In this document: piece by piece, positions 52,198 through 62,180 of the stretch
Layout of the letters: every line of letters starts with the position of its first letter
How positions within the stretch are numbered: position 1 is the stretch's first letter
DNA from: Pseudomonadales bacterium
GTDB lineage: Bacteria > Pseudomonadota > Gammaproteobacteria > Pseudomonadales > Azotimanducaceae
Reading direction: 5' to 3'
Length of the DNA: 64,000 nt
Assembly (NCBI GenBank): GCA_030749725.1
Contig: JASMJM010000014.1
Span: 45,537 to 109,536 of the forward strand
Notes under the pieces: model-generated
The model's database searches: none
Seen by the model: only the letters and a program-made list of their open reading frames with translations
What the model was told of the DNA's origin: nothing
Translations under genes and position numbers: made by a program

Positions 52198-54645
52198 TTA
52201 TTTCTGCTCAGGTCTGACGACGAGGTTCAACAGCCTTCCCGGCACGAATATCGTTTTCACAAGAGACATTCCATCCAGGTATTTGCTGACGTTGTCACTT
52301 TGCCTGGCACTGGCAACTACGGTCTCCTCGTCTGCAGCGGCGGGCAGCGTTAGCCGCCCACGCAGCTTTCCATTCACCTGCACGGCGATCTCAATGGTGT
52401 CTTCCTTCGTCTTTGACTCGTCGTATTCGGGCCAGCGGGCAGTGCCGAAAAGCCCATCGCCGTGACCCAGCCTGGCATAGAGTTCCTCGGCAATGTGAGG
52501 GGCGAACGGCGCAACCAGCAGCAGCAGCGGCTCGACTTCAGCCCGCTTGGGCGTGCGTCCACCGGCTCGCACCAGATTCAGATACTCCATCATTGCTGCG
52601 ATAACCGTGTTGTATTGCAGCGTTGGGATCTGCTCGGTGGCCTGCTTGATGGTGCGGTGCAGAGCCCGGTCGATTTCCCCGTCGGCGGGGCCGTCCTCTG
52701 CTGTCAGAACGCTCTGCCACAAACGTTTCAGAAAGCTGTGCGGGCCCTGGATACCGGTTCCCTGGTAGTCGCCTCCCTGCTCATAGGGACCTAAGAACAG
52801 GAGGTAAAGACGCATGGTATCCGCGCCATACTCCTTTATGATCTCGTCAGGTACGATCACGTTTCCCTTGCTCTTGGACATCTTGCGTCCTTCGCGAATC
52901 AAAAGGCCATTGGCGCGAAATTTCTTGAATGGCTCTTTGAATTCCAGTACACCCAGGTCGTGTAACGCTCTGTTAAGAAATCGTGCATACATCAGGTGCA
53001 GCACTGCGTGCTCGTTACCTCCTATGTAACAGTCGACCGGCAGCCACTTCCTGGTAAGCTCGGGATCGAGAAGCACGTCATCCCGGCCGGTACTGGGGTA
53101 GCGCAGGAAATACCAACCGCTGCAGAGAAAGTTATCGGTCACGTCTGTTTCACGGCGAGCCGGTCCGCCACAGGTGGGGCACTCGGTCTCATACCACTCC
53201 TTCATCCTGGCAAGTGGACTGACCCCGGAATCATCCGGCCGAAAATCCTTGAGATACGGCAGTTCCACCGGCAAGTCAGCCTCGGGCACCGGCACTGCGC
53301 CGCACTTGTCACAGTGGACGATCGGTATCGGTGGGCCCCAGTACCGTTGCCGCGACACGCACCAGTCGTGCAGCCGGTAGTTGACCCTGGCTTCGGCGAC
53401 ACCCCTTCCGCCAAGCCAGTCAACGATGGCTCGTTTACCCTCGTCGATCGTCATCTCGTCGAATTGGCCTGAGTTCACCATCGTTCCGGCGCCCGCGTAG
53501 GCTGCATCGAGGGGTGTGTCGGCTGCTTCGCCTGGTCCGGCGATGACGCGAACGATCGGTAACTTAAACTCGGTGGCGAATTCGAAATCACGCTCGTCAT
53601 GGCCAGGCACGGCCATGATCGCGCCTGTGCCGTACCCCATAAGTACGTAGTCAGCGATCCAGATCGGAATCGGTGACCCGGTGGTGGGATTAACGGCATA
53701 ACTGCCAATGAAGATACCGGTCTTCTCCTTGTCGACTTTCTCGCGTTCAACCAGATCCCGGCCGGCCACTTGAGATCGGTATTCATCCACCGCGTCTTTC
53801 CGATCTTGCGTAGTCAGTTGATCCACCAGCGCATGCTCGGGGGCCAGCACCATGTAAGTCGCACCGAACAGCGTGTCCGGTCGTGTCGTGAAGACGCGAA
53901 TGACGGCGCTGCTGTCCGCAACGGCGAAATCGACTTCCGCCCCGTCGCTGCGGCCGATCCAGTTCGCTTGTGCTTTCTTGGTGATCTCCGACCAGTCGAT
54001 GTCGGGGATGTTATCCAGCAGCTCCTCGGCGTATTTGGTGATCTTGAAGAACCACTGCGGCAGTTCTCGCATCTCCACCGTGGATTCACAACGCTCGCAC
54101 AGCCCCTGGATCACCTGTTCATTGGCAAGCACGGTCATACAGGACGGACACCAGTTTACCGGCGCCTCTTTACGTTCCACCAGACCGCCTTCGAACAGTT
54201 TCAGGAACACCCACTGGGTCCACTTGTAGTAATCGGGGTCGGTAGTGGTGACGGTGTGGTCCCAGTCGAACATGCCACCGAAACGCTTGAGCATCTGGGC
54301 GAAATTGGTGATGTTCTGCGGGATCAGATCGTTTGGATTCAAACCTATCTTCAGGGCGTAGTTTTCTGAATGGATCCCGAATGCATCGAAACCCATCGGT
54401 TCAAACACCGTCTTGCCACGCAGACGCCAGTAACGCCCGTTCACGTCCGCACCGGTGTAGGCGTACATGTTACCGATATGGAGCCCTTCAGCTGAAGGGT
54501 AGGGGAACATCATCAGATTGTAGTAGGGATCTTCTGCGTTACGCAGATCTTCATCCGTGAAGGTGTTGGTACCGCGCTGTTCCCACTCCTGCTGCCACTT
54601 CAATTCGACAGATTCAGGATCGTAACGGTCTGAATTGGCCGCCAT
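52198..54645 (-). CDS. leuS: Leucine--tRNA ligase
   Basis: This is class I leucyl-tRNA synthetase, 815 residues from ATG 54645 (a longer frame begins at 54699). The HIGH equivalent is H56-I-G-N in PSAEGLHIGNMYAY. The KMSKS loop is in GRKMSKSKGNVIVPDEI (about residue 587). The CP1 editing domain shows TRPDTLFGATYMVLAPEH and GYGTGAIMAVPGHDERD. The zinc-binding CPSCMTVLANEQV and CERC motif is present, and the C-terminal anticodon-binding domain ends EDTIEIAVQVNGKLRGR. It charges tRNA-Leu in the cytoplasm and is essential. No neighbour is functionally linked. Confidence 0.97.
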   Translation of the reverse strand: MAANSDRYDPESVELKWQQEWEQRGTNTFTDEDLRNAEDPYYNLMMFPYPSAEGLHIGNMYAYTGADVNGRYWRLRGKTVFEPMGFDAFGIHSENYALKIGLNPNDLIPQNITNFAQMLKRFGGMFDWDHTVTTTDPDYYKWTQWVFLKLFEGGLVERKEAPVNWCPSCMTVLANEQVIQGLCERCESTVEMRELPQWFFKITKYAEELLDNIPDIDWSEITKKAQANWIGRSDGAEVDFAVADSSAVIRVFTTRPDTLFGATYMVLAPEHALVDQLTTQDRKDAVDEYRSQVAGRDLVEREKVDKEKTGIFIGSYAVNPTTGSPIPIWIADYVLMGYGTGAIMAVPGHDERDFEFATEFKLPIVRVIAGPGEAADTPLDAAYAGAGTMVNSGQFDEMTIDEGKRAIVDWLGGRGVAEARVNYRLHDWCVSRQRYWGPPIPIVHCDKCGAVPVPEADLPVELPYLKDFRPDDSGVSPLARMKEWYETECPTCGGPARRETDVTDNFLCSGWYFLRYPSTGRDDVLLDPELTRKWLPVDCYIGGNEHAVLHLMYARFLNRALHDLGVLEFKEPFKKFRANGLLIREGRKMSKSKGNVIVPDEIIKEYGADTMRLYLLFLGPYEQGGDYQGTGIQGPHSFLKRLWQSVLTAEDGPADGEIDRALHRTIKQATEQIPTLQYNTVIAAMMEYLNLVRAGGRTPKRAEVEPLLLLVAPFAPHIAEELYARLGHGDGLFGTARWPEYDESKTKEDTIEIAVQVNGKLRGRLTLPAAADEETVVASARQSDNVSKYLDGMSLVKTIFVPGRLLNLVVRPEQK

Positions 54646-54894
54646 GATGTTCGTCCCCAAGATGGATTGATTCGACTCGTTCAATGATGCCGGGCGCAAA
54701 GTGGAGAATTCACTGACCCGGCATTTCGATGGCGTATTATCGACTGATGGCGTCGGGGAGACAATAGCCGCAAGGTATTGCCAATACGGGTCAGCGACAA
54801 TTCGAAGCCAGGGAAGAACGAACTGCCCCTTAAGAATCTCAACGAAACCACTTGACAGGATTCGTCCTTTGGTTCAGTATTGCACATTATTTTG

Positions 54895-54927
54895 TAGTAC
54901 AAAGTATATGGAAGTACAAATATATTT
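54895..54927. promoter_or_regulatory. Candidate operator with direct repeat AGTACAAA
   Basis: AGTACAAAGTATAT (54896-54909) and AGTACAAATATATT (54913-54926) repeat 17 bp apart, in AT-rich DNA 22 bp before the ATG at 54949. A TTGACA at 54852-54857 lies upstream and could be the -35 box. The downstream winged-helix gene is a plausible regulator of this site. Confidence 0.4.
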
Positions 54928-54948
54928 CTCTCACTAAGGAGATACGTC

Positions 54949-55596
54949 ATGAATCCTCTCGTCAGCCTAAAAGAGATCGAAAAAAAGGCTTACAGGTCCA
55001 CCTTCCAGGATGGGCTGTGGGACATCTTCTTCGGCTTGGTTCTGCTGGGATGGACGGTGCCTGCGCTGTTATCCGAAATTGGCTTTACATCTCCCCTGTA
55101 CGACTTACTCATGCCGTTGCTGGCTGTTCTGGTCCTGTTCTTCGGCAAGAGATGGATCACGATTCCTCGCATGGGGCTGGTTACCTTCGGTCCGAAGAGA
55201 CAAGTGGCCCGAATGAGGACCATCATGGTATTGACGCTCTCCCTCGGATTGGTGCTGCTGCTTCTCATAACAAGCAATATGCAGACATCTACCCCCGCTG
55301 GATCGACTTGGGACTTCGGACAGGAAGGCTATGGCCGTTCTCTGGTGGCTGGGCTGTTCGCCCTGACTGTATTGAGTGCCACCGCCTATTTCATGGAGTT
55401 CTCCCGCCTGTACATCATCGCAGTGATCGTTGGTTTCAGCATACCCGTGGCTGGATTCTTGTCTAACTATGTAGGCGCGCCTCTCGACCATGTTATTGCC
55501 TATGGGATTCCCAGCGCTGGAATCATAGTTACCGGGCTGGTGCTGCTGACTCGCTTCCTGCGTGCCTATCCACTGCCGGCAGAGGAGGGAGTATAG
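54949..55596 (+). CDS. Hypothetical membrane protein
   Basis: This 215-residue protein has a soluble N-terminal segment (KEIEKKAYRSTFQDG) and about six hydrophobic helices, for example GLVLLGWTVPALLSEIGF and TIMVLTLSLGLVLLLLITS. The cytoplasmic loops are basic, giving N-terminus-in topology. AAGGAG lies 11 nt upstream of the ATG. No family is recognised. The winged-helix regulator begins 2 bp after the stop, so they are co-transcribed, and the regulator probably controls this gene. Confidence 0.75.
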   Translation: MNPLVSLKEIEKKAYRSTFQDGLWDIFFGLVLLGWTVPALLSEIGFTSPLYDLLMPLLAVLVLFFGKRWITIPRMGLVTFGPKRQVARMRTIMVLTLSLGLVLLLLITSNMQTSTPAGSTWDFGQEGYGRSLVAGLFALTVLSATAYFMEFSRLYIIAVIVGFSIPVAGFLSNYVGAPLDHVIAYGIPSAGIIVTGLVLLTRFLRAYPLPAEEGV

Positions 55597-55598
55597 GG

Positions 55599-55925
55599 AT
55601 GACTAGCGACGACCTGGAAAAGGCACATCCGCTCAGCAACATCGATAAACTCATCCACGAACCGGCTCGGCTGATGGTTATGATCCATCTTTATATGATC
55701 GACAGCGCCGACTTCCTCTTTCTGATGCGCCAGAGCGGCCTGACGGAAGGCAATCTGTCGTCGCACCTCGGCAAGCTGGAGAAGGCCGAATACGTAGCCG
55801 TCGAGAAATCGTTCGTGGGCAAAAGGCCTCATACCCTGCTGCGTCTTACCGAAACCGGAAGAACAGCATTTCAGCAGTACCACCAGTTGATGAAGCAGGT
55901 CTTTGACGAATTGCCGGAAGCATGA
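55599..55925 (+). CDS. Winged-helix transcriptional regulator (ArsR/MarR-like)
   Basis: This 108-residue protein is a single winged helix. IHEPARLMVMIHLYMID precedes the helix-turn-helix (FLFLMRQSGLTEGNLSSHLGKLEKAEYVAVEK), followed by the wing KRPHTLLRLTETGRTAFQQY. This pattern fits the DNA-binding family near PadR/ArsR that often has no separate ligand domain. It probably represses the upstream membrane protein and itself through the repeats at 54895-54927. It overlaps no other gene. Confidence 0.85.
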   Translation: MTSDDLEKAHPLSNIDKLIHEPARLMVMIHLYMIDSADFLFLMRQSGLTEGNLSSHLGKLEKAEYVAVEKSFVGKRPHTLLRLTETGRTAFQQYHQLMKQVFDELPEA

Positions 55926-55987
55926 GTTGGTCGATTGGCAGGGCGTTAACGTGGGGAAATCAACGTGGCTCGGCCCCCGTGCCCCGT

Positions 55988-58270
55988 TCAACTTACCTTC
56001 GCGACTTCGCCTGCCAGGTCCTTGGTGATGAGTTTGGTCAACTCCAATCGATCGGTTTCCAGGAGACTCTTGACACGTTCCTGATTGACCACAGCGACGA
56101 TAATGTCACCCACTTCGGTGTTCACCTCGGTATAGATACCCAGCGCCTGCATGCCGGCCGTCTGTTTCTGGTTGTCCTCGGTGGGGCTGACGTAGTGCAC
56201 CGAGATTGCTTTGTAGCGATAGATCAAAAAGAGGTGAATCAAAGTCATCAGCCTCTTCTGACGGAAGTCCGTATTGAACGTGTTTTGATCCCGAATGGAG
56301 AGGATGTTGCGTTCCCGGCGATCCTGGATGTTGGCAAAGATAACGTTGGCCATCTTTTCCTTGGCGAGATCCAGCACGCTCACTGCGAGCAGGTCTGAAC
56401 CGGCTCGATGGGGTCTGAGGGACACCCGCAGGGGCGACGGAAGCTGATGATGCCCAGTCCAGATCTGCAACCAGTTCTCCAGCAGCTTGGGTGGCACTTC
56501 CGTTTGAATTAGGTGTTGGAACTGGGTGGAGCCCTTGCCCATGGCCTTGGTGGTGGAGGTGCGCCCGGTGGATGCCATGAGGGCACTATCGGAGCGGGGC
56601 CCGCCGACGTAAGTCTGCGGAGTGCTGTAGGGCGAGTTGACTAAGCGCAGCTTACGCTGCAACCGCGCCAGTGCCAGCATGCCGTCCTCCTGCAGGGCGG
56701 TGGCAAACTCTTCGCCCGCGAGGCCGTCGATCTGGTGTCCGCCATAAGTGATGAAATTGAAGACGAATCCGAGTTTGCCCAGCTCCTTGGGGAAATTCTG
56801 CATCTCGGCATCGGTCATGCCGGTGGTGTCCCAATTGAACGAGGGGGACAGGTTATAGGCCAGCATCTTGTTCGGATAGACAGCGTGAATGGCGGTGGCG
56901 AACTCTACGGCATCGGCGAGTACAGCGGTCTTGGTTTCCATCCAGATGATGTCCGCAAACGGAGCAACCGCCAGGGACTTGGCGACGGCATATTCGATGC
57001 CCCCCTGGATCTGGTAATAACCTTCCGGGGTCCTGCACAGCTCACAGTCCCAGATGATGTTGATGCCCATGGAGCGGGCCTTGTCACGCGCCTCCCGGAA
57101 TGAACTTCCGCTGGCGAAATCGCGCCACTCTGCAATTGTCAGTTCGAATTCAGAACCTTCGTCGATATGAAATTTCATCACATCTGCAACGGCCTGACCA
57201 TAGGTCTTGAGACCTGCTTCCATCTGCCACAACTCAAGGAATTTGTTGGTGACCGCGTCGAGCGATTGTTCGCTGCTGGCCGCTTGGCCCTGTTTGAGTT
57301 CCTCAATGCTGTCGTCAATGTAAGACAGTAGGCCGAGACGGCCCAGGCACTCAAAGGCTTCGCCATACGCCTCATCGGATATTCGGTAGAGAAGATGACC
57401 ATTGATGTCCGCGATGCCCTGATCATGGAACCGTTTCAAAATGGCTGCAAAGGCGACTTTGTAACTGGCGATGTCGACGTTGGTGGCTCCGAGGATAAAG
57501 GGGTGATCCCGCTCGTCCCCTCTGCCGTCCAGATAGGTCGCTGCTTCGGCATCGGTGCGTGCCACGATGATCCCTGCCACCTTCATGATATCGAGTTGGT
57601 AGCGCGCAGCGTTCAGTCTTTTGATCTGTTCATCCTGGGGAACCAGGACCTTACCTGCCTGGTGGCCGCACTTCTTCACGCCGGGTTTCTGATCCTCGAT
57701 GTGATAGCCCGGTACTCCGGCTTCCACAAAGCGGCGGATCAGATTCATGACGTGGGCTTCACCGCCATGGCCGGTATCTGCATCTGCGATGATAAAGGGT
57801 CGATAGTCCACTTGCGGCTGAGCAGCGCGGTCCTCTTCGGTCATTCTGAGGCGAGCGAACTGCTGATTCTTGTCGGCGGCGAGCAATGCACGAACCAGGG
57901 CGGAGGCCTCTTCCGGTACCTGGCTAAGGGGATAGCTGGCGAGGTCCGGCCCGGGATCTTCATTGGTCGATCCCTTAGCGGACGTTGCCCATCCACCCAG
58001 ATAGATGGCTTCGATGCCCATTCTCTTGATGGTGACTGCCTGTCCGGGAGAGTAGGGCCCGAACGTGGTAATGGACTCACCGTTGGCGTACAGCTCCTGC
58101 AGACGATCATAGAACTCCCTGGCTGCAGCCCCGGCAACCGGATACTCGCTAACGATGGTGCCCTGCTGTTCGACCACCTGCGCGGTGGAATAAAGACGGG
58201 TGATATCCTTAAAGCGATCATCGGCAAACCACTGCTCGGTCATTTCGATATCGCCGCTGTATGTATCCAT
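55988..58270 (-). CDS. aceA: Isocitrate lyase, long (ICL2-type)
   Basis: This 760-residue enzyme has the signature KKCGH at residues 199-203, with catalytic Cys201 in [17 protein letters not shown]. The first part is the TIM-like barrel ([51 protein letters not shown]). About 200 extra C-terminal residues follow, so it matches the ICL2/AceAb length class known from mycobacteria rather than the 430-residue E. coli type. It cleaves isocitrate to succinate and glyoxylate. It is the second gene of an operon with malate synthase, whose stop and its own start abut. Growth on acetate or fatty acids is the implied role. Confidence 0.93.
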   Translation of the reverse strand: MDTYSGDIEMTEQWFADDRFKDITRLYSTAQVVEQQGTIVSEYPVAGAAAREFYDRLQELYANGESITTFGPYSPGQAVTIKRMGIEAIYLGGWATSAKGSTNEDPGPDLASYPLSQVPEEASALVRALLAADKNQQFARLRMTEEDRAAQPQVDYRPFIIADADTGHGGEAHVMNLIRRFVEAGVPGYHIEDQKPGVKKCGHQAGKVLVPQDEQIKRLNAARYQLDIMKVAGIIVARTDAEAATYLDGRGDERDHPFILGATNVDIASYKVAFAAILKRFHDQGIADINGHLLYRISDEAYGEAFECLGRLGLLSYIDDSIEELKQGQAASSEQSLDAVTNKFLELWQMEAGLKTYGQAVADVMKFHIDEGSEFELTIAEWRDFASGSSFREARDKARSMGINIIWDCELCRTPEGYYQIQGGIEYAVAKSLAVAPFADIIWMETKTAVLADAVEFATAIHAVYPNKMLAYNLSPSFNWDTTGMTDAEMQNFPKELGKLGFVFNFITYGGHQIDGLAGEEFATALQEDGMLALARLQRKLRLVNSPYSTPQTYVGGPRSDSALMASTGRTSTTKAMGKGSTQFQHLIQTEVPPKLLENWLQIWTGHHQLPSPLRVSLRPHRAGSDLLAVSVLDLAKEKMANVIFANIQDRRERNILSIRDQNTFNTDFRQKRLMTLIHLFLIYRYKAISVHYVSPTEDNQKQTAGMQALGIYTEVNTEVGDIIVAVVNQERVKSLLETDRLELTKLITKDLAGEVAKVS

Positions 58271-58272
58271 TA

Positions 58273-60207
58273 CTATTCGCTCCTGTGCGAGGCAGTTGAG
58301 GGGAAATCCAGATTTTCGGTGATCCGGGTGCCATTCTCTTTGAAGGCACGCGCATAGCGTTCGATCCTCTCCTTGGCTTGCTGCAGATCATCGTTATTCA
58401 AGTTGATATTTAACAGATCGATATACCAGGGGAATTTGCAGCCATCCAACACATAGGTTGCCACGATCTCGCGGGCGATGGGTAGGCTGGTGGTCTTGGA
58501 GTCATCGTGCACATCCTTATCTTTGGCTGCCAGAAGCTTGTCATATTCCTCCTGCAGCAATCTGCGAAACAGAGCGTCGCCGAACTGCTGTCCCGCTTTG
58601 ACTTCTGTTTCGGGATCGTCCTCGTTTAACTTCGCGCCCTTGTGAATCCACTCCCACAAAATACTCAGACGAATCTCGCCGGTGGCCATATCCTCCATCA
58701 GGTACAGGATATCGTCATCGTCAAAGAAATCGGCTGGTTTCAAGGCGGCTGCCTGGAAGCCCCGGCCAAATGCGTTGCCGTACTGCAGACCTACACTGAG
58801 CAGGTTTCGAGCACCGCGGATGGAGGTGGGACCGTCTTCCAGCAGGACCAGACCATCGGCATCCTGTTGGCTGTAGGTGAGAGGCGCAAAGGAGCGTCCC
58901 AACTGATTTTCTTCCCCGGCGTCTTCCCATACCGGCCGCACGATATGCACCATTTTCCAGTGAGCCACCCATTTTCCGCTGGCCCCCTCCTTCTGCTCAC
59001 GGCGTGCGCCAGCGACCGCTTTCTCCATGCTGCTGTCGACTCCCTGTCGCGAACCGACCGGGATATTGGGCTCCATGCCTCCCTGCCAGAGGGCAAAATT
59101 GCCGTTCAGATCGGGTGTGTTAACGGCTCTGCGTACGCGATCCTCGTAGTTCCTCATGTAGCCGTACGTCATGGTGATGGCTTCGATATTTGGGTTGATA
59201 AAGTCGTTGTCCCACACCATCGCATCCGCCACGCTGTTGATGTAATCCCATCGCCCGGTGTTGAATCCCACAAAGTGGACGCCGAGGGCGGCGCGGATCT
59301 CCATGAGCTGAAAGGTCGCTTCAAGCTGTTCGATCAGGACATAAACCTTGATTGTGCCGGCGGCAAGGTCCAGCTCTTGCTCGAGGGCGCTGATCATGGA
59401 ATCCCACAGGGCGGCTTCTTCCGCTGTCTGTATTTTTGGCAGGTACAGCGCGATCGACGCCGAGGATTGCTGCAGTGACCGGTAGTTGTTGACCACGTAG
59501 AGCGTTATGTCGACGATGGACGCAGCCAGGGCAACGCCGTTCTGATCCCGAATGTGGCGATCATCCAGATGCAGGCCACGGGCACGAAATATCTTGGTGG
59601 TAAAGTCCAACTGCTTGCGCCAATCGCTGATGATCTCCCTGCCGAAGAAATCCTCTGCCCATGTGTTCATCTCCCTGGCAACTCGCTCAGCCGCATCCAT
59701 GAAGATTGCATCCTTGGCGATGGCCAGCTTGAGGTTGCGCTGATTCTCCAACGACATGGTTGTGATCTGCCCGAGTGCATCCTCGCCGTCAAACATCCAG
59801 CCGTCCGCTCCGGATAGCAGAGCGTAAGCCACATTGCGGATACTGGTGGCCGTGGCTGCCTCGGGTCTGGCAGCGGGGCCGGTGCCCTGGATCCACTGGC
59901 GCTGTAGATCGTGCGGGATGGTGCCGCCTTCGAATTTCCCGTCACGCGCTTCCTGGACAGACAGGTTGGTACCTGCGATCCTTTCATTCGGATCCAGAAA
60001 GCTGATTCTCTGCTTGTTTTCAATGCGTGCCAGCCTTCTGTCGATTCTCTTTTTCATCAACCGCTTCTGCTCACCATTGAATCTTGCCAGGGAAGCCAGC
60101 ACGTTCATTGCTTCAGGGGTATAGATGTCACTATAGGAACTTGCCAGGTCATCGCGAATGATGAGCTGTGCGAGGCTGCCCGTGGCCTCCCGCTGAATGG
60201 TATTCAT
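58273..60207 (-). CDS. aceB: Malate synthase (type A-like)
   Basis: The protein has 644 residues from ATG 60207 (AGAGGGC upstream; the longer frame to 60234 lacks support). Landmarks are [17 protein letters not shown] with the catalytic Asp/Glu region, [47 protein letters not shown], and [13 protein letters not shown]. This is longer than the usual 530-residue AceB and differs from the 720-residue GlcB. It condenses glyoxylate and acetyl-CoA into malate. Two bases separate its stop and the isocitrate lyase start, so one message makes both glyoxylate-shunt enzymes. Confidence 0.92.
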   Translation of the reverse strand: MNTIQREATGSLAQLIIRDDLASSYSDIYTPEAMNVLASLARFNGEQKRLMKKRIDRRLARIENKQRISFLDPNERIAGTNLSVQEARDGKFEGGTIPHDLQRQWIQGTGPAARPEAATATSIRNVAYALLSGADGWMFDGEDALGQITTMSLENQRNLKLAIAKDAIFMDAAERVAREMNTWAEDFFGREIISDWRKQLDFTTKIFRARGLHLDDRHIRDQNGVALAASIVDITLYVVNNYRSLQQSSASIALYLPKIQTAEEAALWDSMISALEQELDLAAGTIKVYVLIEQLEATFQLMEIRAALGVHFVGFNTGRWDYINSVADAMVWDNDFINPNIEAITMTYGYMRNYEDRVRRAVNTPDLNGNFALWQGGMEPNIPVGSRQGVDSSMEKAVAGARREQKEGASGKWVAHWKMVHIVRPVWEDAGEENQLGRSFAPLTYSQQDADGLVLLEDGPTSIRGARNLLSVGLQYGNAFGRGFQAAALKPADFFDDDDILYLMEDMATGEIRLSILWEWIHKGAKLNEDDPETEVKAGQQFGDALFRRLLQEEYDKLLAAKDKDVHDDSKTTSLPIAREIVATYVLDGCKFPWYIDLLNINLNNDDLQQAKERIERYARAFKENGTRITENLDFPSTASHRSE

Positions 60208-60234
60208 GTATTGCCCTCTGTCTTGTCTGCGCAA

Positions 60235-60700
60235 TCAGCGCATTTTGCATGTGTAGATGCCAGCTTTCCATCCATTGAATTCTGATCTGTCGGCATGCTG
60301 CCCGATCAGATTATCGACTCGAAATTGGCGCTGTTGCTGTGAGCTGGATACGAAAATGTGTGGTGCTGGATTTTCTGCATTGTATTCCATAAGACCACAC
60401 AGATCAGCCTGTTATTCTATCGATCTTACAGGGATACATCTACCATAGTGCGTTTGCTGATGATATACAAACATCATTTTCATCAATAACTCCGTTTTGT
60501 AGTTATATACAAATAATGTGCTTATATATGGTCAGGCTGGATTTCTATATGGTCAGGCAGAATTTTGCCGTCATGCCAAGGGAAGTGGGGCGTCAGACCA
60601 CACTTTCAAACTTCTGCACTACTTCGATGCTGGTGCCGTCGAAGCAGGGGAGAAGCTGGGTCATATCGGGTCTTGCATCCGGCTGATCCAGCTTGCGCGA
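60235..60700. promoter_or_regulatory. aceBA upstream region with phased repeats
   Basis: This 466-bp region precedes malate synthase and contains no supported gene. It is AT-rich from about 60440. ATATACAAA occurs at 60463-60471 and 60505-60513 (42 bp apart), and TATATGGTCAGGC at 60525-60537 and 60546-60558 (21 bp apart). The spacings are multiples of one helical turn. These are candidate activator or repressor sites for glyoxylate-shunt control. Confidence 0.45.
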
Positions 60701-60701
60701 T

Positions 60702-61025
60702 CTAGTCGCCATCCGCCAGCTTTACGGCGGTGCCGTACGCTAACAGTTCCGCGGCGCCGCCGATGATTACCGAGGTGGTAAATCGAACGCCGACGACGGC
60801 ATCGGCGCCCAGGCGCGTTGCGTCATCCCGCATTCGGTCGGTGGCCTGTTCCCGTGATTCAGCGATCAACTTGGTATATTCGTCGATCTCGCCGCCCACC
60901 AGGGTTTTCAGGCCCGCCATGATGTCTCGGCCTACATGACGGGCGCGAATGGTATTGCCGCGAACCAATCCCATACTCTCCACAATCCGTTTACCCGAAA
61001 TAGTTTCCGTTGTGGCGATTATCAT
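60702..61025 (-). CDS. YbjQ family protein (UPF0145)
   Basis: This 107-residue protein has the YbjQ signatures TTETISGKRIVESMGLVRGNTI, then DIMAGLKTLVGGEI, and LGADAVVGVRFTTSVI near the C-terminus. The family forms pentamers and is sometimes linked with metal binding, but the function is unsettled. It is the last gene of a minus-strand operon, overlapping the anti-sigma factor gene by 4 bp. Confidence 0.85.
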   Translation of the reverse strand: MIIATTETISGKRIVESMGLVRGNTIRARHVGRDIMAGLKTLVGGEIDEYTKLIAESREQATDRMRDDATRLGADAVVGVRFTTSVIIGGAAELLAYGTAVKLADGD

Positions 61026-61468
61026 CGTTTCACCTCCTTATAGGGGTCGATCTGGTAGGACTTTAAGCGCTCAAGAACAACCTGAAGCAAGAGTATAACA
61101 AAGCCGATAGCTATGGCGGCGATAAAAACTCGGGGAAGCGCATCCTCGTCCGGGTTGGTAATGAACTCGAAGGCGCCGTACAGCAGCAGGCCCAGGTAGC
61201 CCCCGATCAGCATGACGATACCGCCAAAACGTACCAGGCGATTGAATGGATTGCGCCACATCTGACGCAACAGTTCATCGGTGGGTTCATCGAAGGACAT
61301 GGTTTCCAGCCGGTCGCTGCTGCGGCGCAGTTGTTCATACTCATCCCGACAGTCGCTGCAGCGGATCAGGTGATCGTTGATCTCGATGGATTCTTCCTGG
61401 GTGAGTTCCTGATCGATGAGCCCCATAAGAAGACCTTTGAAGTGACCACACTTGCTATCCGTGTTCAT
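61022..61468 (-). CDS. Anti-sigma factor, zf-HC2 type membrane protein
   Basis: The protein has about 148 residues from ATG 61468, the overlapping ATGA start. The zinc-finger motif is H-x3-C-x2-C in NDHLIRCSDCRDEY. LLMGLIDQELTQEESIEIND precedes it as in zf-HC2 anti-sigma factors. Two hydrophobic helices (GGIVMLIGGYLGLLLYGAFEFI and VFIAAIAIGFVILLLQVVL) anchor it in the inner membrane. It should hold the upstream sigma factor inactive until a signal arrives. It overlaps sigma and YbjQ on both ends, so the three are coupled. Confidence 0.87.
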   Translation of the reverse strand: MNTDSKCGHFKGLLMGLIDQELTQEESIEINDHLIRCSDCRDEYEQLRRSSDRLETMSFDEPTDELLRQMWRNPFNRLVRFGGIVMLIGGYLGLLLYGAFEFITNPDEDALPRVFIAAIAIGFVILLLQVVLERLKSYQIDPYKEVKR

Positions 61469-61469
61469 G

Positions 61470-62057
61470 TCATTTCCTGTATTGGCGATCGGCTTCCGGA
61501 TTCCCGGCATGCTCGGTATAGAGTTCTTGAAAGGCCTGGCGTGCACTGTAGAGACGGCTCATGACCGTGCCTCGTGGGATGTCAAGAATGACACTGATGT
61601 CCGCATACTTCAGATTCTGAGTGTATTTCATGGTCAGAATCTCCCGATGCTCCAGCTTGAGTTGGAGCAGGCATTTCTCGACAACGGCGCGTTCCTCCCG
61701 TTTCTCCACCAGATCCACTGGGTTCGGCCCATCACGGTCCTCTCGCTCCGCTTCACTCTTACGGTAGTTGGTCGACGTTTGTTTGCGGCTGAGTAGATTG
61801 AGGCAGGTATTGCGCAGGATGCGATAGAACCAGGGATAGAAATGGTCCAGTTGCGTCAACGCCGGAATCGCAGCAAACGCCTTGCAGAAGGATTCCTGAC
61901 AGACGTCCGCGGCATCCTCCCGATCGTGCAGAAGAGCAAGCGCATGCATGAAAGCCTCCTTCCGGTATTGCTGCACCAGGAACTCAAAGCCGCGTGGGTC
62001 CCTGTGGTGAAGACACAGTTGTATGGCGTGCTGTTCGTTCATCTCGATCAATCGCAT
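61470..62057 (-). CDS. ECF-type RNA polymerase sigma factor
   Basis: This 195-residue protein has region 2 (FEFLVQQYRKEAFMHALALL, DREDAADVCQESFCKAFAAI, and FYPWFYRILRNTCLNLLSR) and region 4 (VEKCLLQLKLEHREILTMKY, LKYADISVILDIPRGTVMSRLYSARQAFQ). No sigma-1.1 or region 3 is visible, as usual for ECF factors. ATG at 62057 is used; 62042 is also possible. Its target promoters are unknown. It is followed by its anti-sigma factor, overlapping ATGA. Confidence 0.93.
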   Translation of the reverse strand: MRLIEMNEQHAIQLCLHHRDPRGFEFLVQQYRKEAFMHALALLHDREDAADVCQESFCKAFAAIPALTQLDHFYPWFYRILRNTCLNLLSRKQTSTNYRKSEAEREDRDGPNPVDLVEKREERAVVEKCLLQLKLEHREILTMKYTQNLKYADISVILDIPRGTVMSRLYSARQAFQELYTEHAGNPEADRQYRK

Positions 62058-62180
62058 CTGTTACTAAACAGCTTGCACGGGGAAATATTCATCGCCACAA
62101 CACAGCCTATTGACATTCGCAACTGCGGGACCACCGACTGGATCCGTTGGTAGGCTCTTCATAGCTTATCTCGTGGGCTC

